Below are positions 6,892 through 7,372 of a DNA stretch of 7,372 bases, piece after piece. The DNA is from Mageeibacillus sp. UBA1255 (GTDB lineage Bacteria > Bacillota > Clostridia > UBA1212 > UBA1255): the NCBI GenBank assembly GCA_002308795.1, contig DBVV01000111.1, positions 1-7,372 on the forward strand, read 5' to 3'. The notes under the pieces were generated by a model that saw only the letters and a list, made by a program, of their open reading frames with translations, was not told the DNA's origin and made no database searches. Made by a program: the position numbers and the translations under genes. Position 1 is the first letter of the stretch, and the number at the start of each line of letters is the position of its first letter.

Positions 6892-6928
6892 TGGCACATA
6901 AACCTTGAATAAACCAATTTGTGTGCCA
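6892..6928. repeat. Palindrome B2
   Basis: Same arms as B1, including the single T-G pair, with a diverged 15-bp centre. Exactly 74 bp from B1. Confidence 0.85.
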
Positions 6929-6965
6929 GTGTTGACCTCCGCCAAAGCAAGAGACAGCACCCGGC

Positions 6966-7002
6966 TGGCACATAAACCCCGAATCAACCGATTTATGTGC
7001 CA
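6966..7002. repeat. Palindrome B3
   Basis: Perfect 11-bp arms TGGCACATAAA/TTTATGTGCCA around a 15-bp centre. Exactly 74 bp from B2. Confidence 0.87.
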
Positions 7003-7039
7003 AAGCTGACCTCCTTCCGAGTGCGGGGCAGAGCCGGGC

Positions 7040-7076
7040 TGGCACATAAACCGCGCACTAATCAGTTTATGTGCCA
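7040..7076. repeat. Palindrome B4
   Basis: Perfect 11-bp arms identical to B3, with the most diverged 15-bp centre. Exactly 74 bp from B3; last full unit. Confidence 0.87.
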
Positions 7077-7177
7077 TTTCCATACACTGCCCGGCTGAGA
7101 GATGGCGCCTATGACAAAACTGTTCTGATTTTCGATCTCTTTTTTGTCCCCGGTACGTCACATTATCCCCAAATAAG

Positions 7178-7200
7178 GCGATTTGTCCCGTTCAAATCGC
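7178..7200. repeat. Inverted repeat GCGATTTG/CAAATCGC
   Basis: Eight perfect pairs around a 7-bp loop. T-rich sequence follows on both strands (TCATTTT on plus, CTTATTTG on minus) but no true T tract, so it is at best a weak terminator, perhaps for a minus-strand gene beyond 7372. Confidence 0.55.
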
Positions 7201-7219
7201 TCATTTTCCGGGCGTAAGG

Positions 7220-7234
7220 TTCATTTAAAATGAA
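7220..7234. repeat. Short palindrome TTCATTT-A-AAATGAA
   Basis: Seven perfect pairs about one central base. Too small a loop for a stable RNA hairpin, so a protein-binding site is the more natural reading, if it has a function. Confidence 0.4.
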
Positions 7235-7264
7235 GAGTGACCAGTTACAAGACGAAAAGACTAC

Positions 7265-7302
7265 TATATATTGTACTTCCTCCGGCAGATATACAAGATA
7301 TA
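7265..7302. repeat. Imperfect inverted repeat, 11-bp arms
   Basis: TATATATTGTA (7265-7275) and TACAAGATATA (7292-7302) are inverted copies with one mismatch, 16 bp apart. A+T-rich; could be an operator or simply promoter-like sequence. Confidence 0.45.
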
Positions 7303-7306
7303 GAAC

Positions 7307-7320
7307 GTGAATATATTCAC
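7307..7320. promoter_or_regulatory. Perfect 14-bp palindrome GTGAATATATTCAC, possible operator
   Basis: Perfect two-fold symmetry of the kind bound by dimeric regulators. It lies 4 bp from the preceding inverted repeat. The regulated gene and the regulator are not in the window. Confidence 0.4.
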
Positions 7321-7372
7321 AAACGATGAATGCGCAGGAAAATCGAGACGAATTCAAAAATAAGCGGCGCCC

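Larger units (their letters stand above)
6653..7095. repeat. Tandem array of ~74-bp units carrying six 37-bp palindromes
   Basis: Six elements of exactly 37 bp, each TGGCACA-N23-TGTGCCA (last base G in one copy), start at 6681, 6754, 6818, 6892, 6966 and 7040. The steps are 73, 64, 74, 74 and 74 bp. The first two (type A) share one core, the last four (type B) another. Inter-palindrome segments are also related to one another: the three between type B copies are each 37 bp and end in CCGGC or CGGGC. A partial copy of the segment, with GCCCGGCT, follows the last unit to about 7096. The array lies upstream of the rpsT promoter with no transposase or other linked gene in view. 74 bp is close to seven turns of B-DNA, so the palindromes would lie on one helical face. 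The family is not one I recognise. Confidence 0.9.
7096..7372. other. A+T-richer non-coding stretch with small palindromes
   Basis: No gene can be supported. A minus-strand frame open to the window edge ends at 7163 (last residues RLIWG) and could in principle be the end of a gene beyond the window. However, it has no recognisable protein pattern and runs straight through the palindromes listed separately. More likely this is the upstream or downstream region of a gene outside the window. Confidence 0.5.

Noticed and set aside
6681..7076. CRISPR array (37-bp repeat, 37-bp spacer, palindromic ends)
   Set aside because: The geometry mimics CRISPR, but the repeats differ widely in their centres, the spacers are related to each other rather than unique, there are two repeat types, and no cas gene is in view. 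A 74-bp tandem repeat explains it better.
6653..7161. Minus-strand open frames across the repeat array (6653-7045 and 6799-7161)
   Set aside because: Their repeated peptide-like strings come from the DNA repeat. The 74-bp period is not a multiple of three, so each unit is read in a different frame, and no ribosome binding site is well placed.
7163..7357. 64-codon minus-strand frame near the right edge
   Set aside because: TTG start without ribosome binding site, no recognisable protein pattern, and it spans several palindromes. It cannot be fully excluded as the end of a gene outside the window, because the frame stays open to the edge.

Overview
The window looks like chromosome of a Gram-positive anaerobe of the Clostridia (Oscillospiraceae/Lachnospiraceae-like). 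The reasons are a divergent NAD-dependent DNA ligase of a type I associate with Clostridia, strong AGGAGG ribosome binding sites, a lipoprotein with a diderm-independent lipobox, and the general gene content. The species cannot be named from the sequence. Every recognisable gene lies on the minus strand, so the biological order runs from high to low coordinates.

Layout in the direction of transcription: 7077-7372 is an A+T-richer non-coding stretch with several small palindromes, including a perfect 14-bp one. 6653-7095 is a tandem array of about 74-bp units holding six 37-bp palindromes of the form TGGCACA-N23-TGTGCCA. 6460-6537 is the promoter, leader hairpin and ribosome binding site of rpsT (ribosomal protein S20, TTG start), and a rho-independent terminator follows at 6135-6168. 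Next come a cytosolic alpha/beta-hydrolase esterase (5230-6066) and, 57 bp on, a small two-helix membrane protein of unknown role (4633-5172). A tRNA-Arg(CCG) gene follows at 4483-4554. A promoter at 4414-4442 then drives a YfbK-like von Willebrand A lipoprotein (2867-4390), followed 36 bp later by deoD (2114-2830) and after a further gap by ligA (1-2026, C-terminus cut by the window edge).

The protein genes are mostly housekeeping: translation (rpsT, tRNA), purine salvage (deoD), and DNA replication/repair (ligA). The lipoprotein-deoD-ligA run has short gaps and no visible terminator, so it is probably one transcription unit, although its products share no obvious pathway. The most unusual element is the palindrome array upstream of rpsT. 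Its fixed 37-bp unit length, exact 74-bp period over the last four units, and conserved ends around variable centres are not explained by any gene here, and I could not assign it to a known repeat family.
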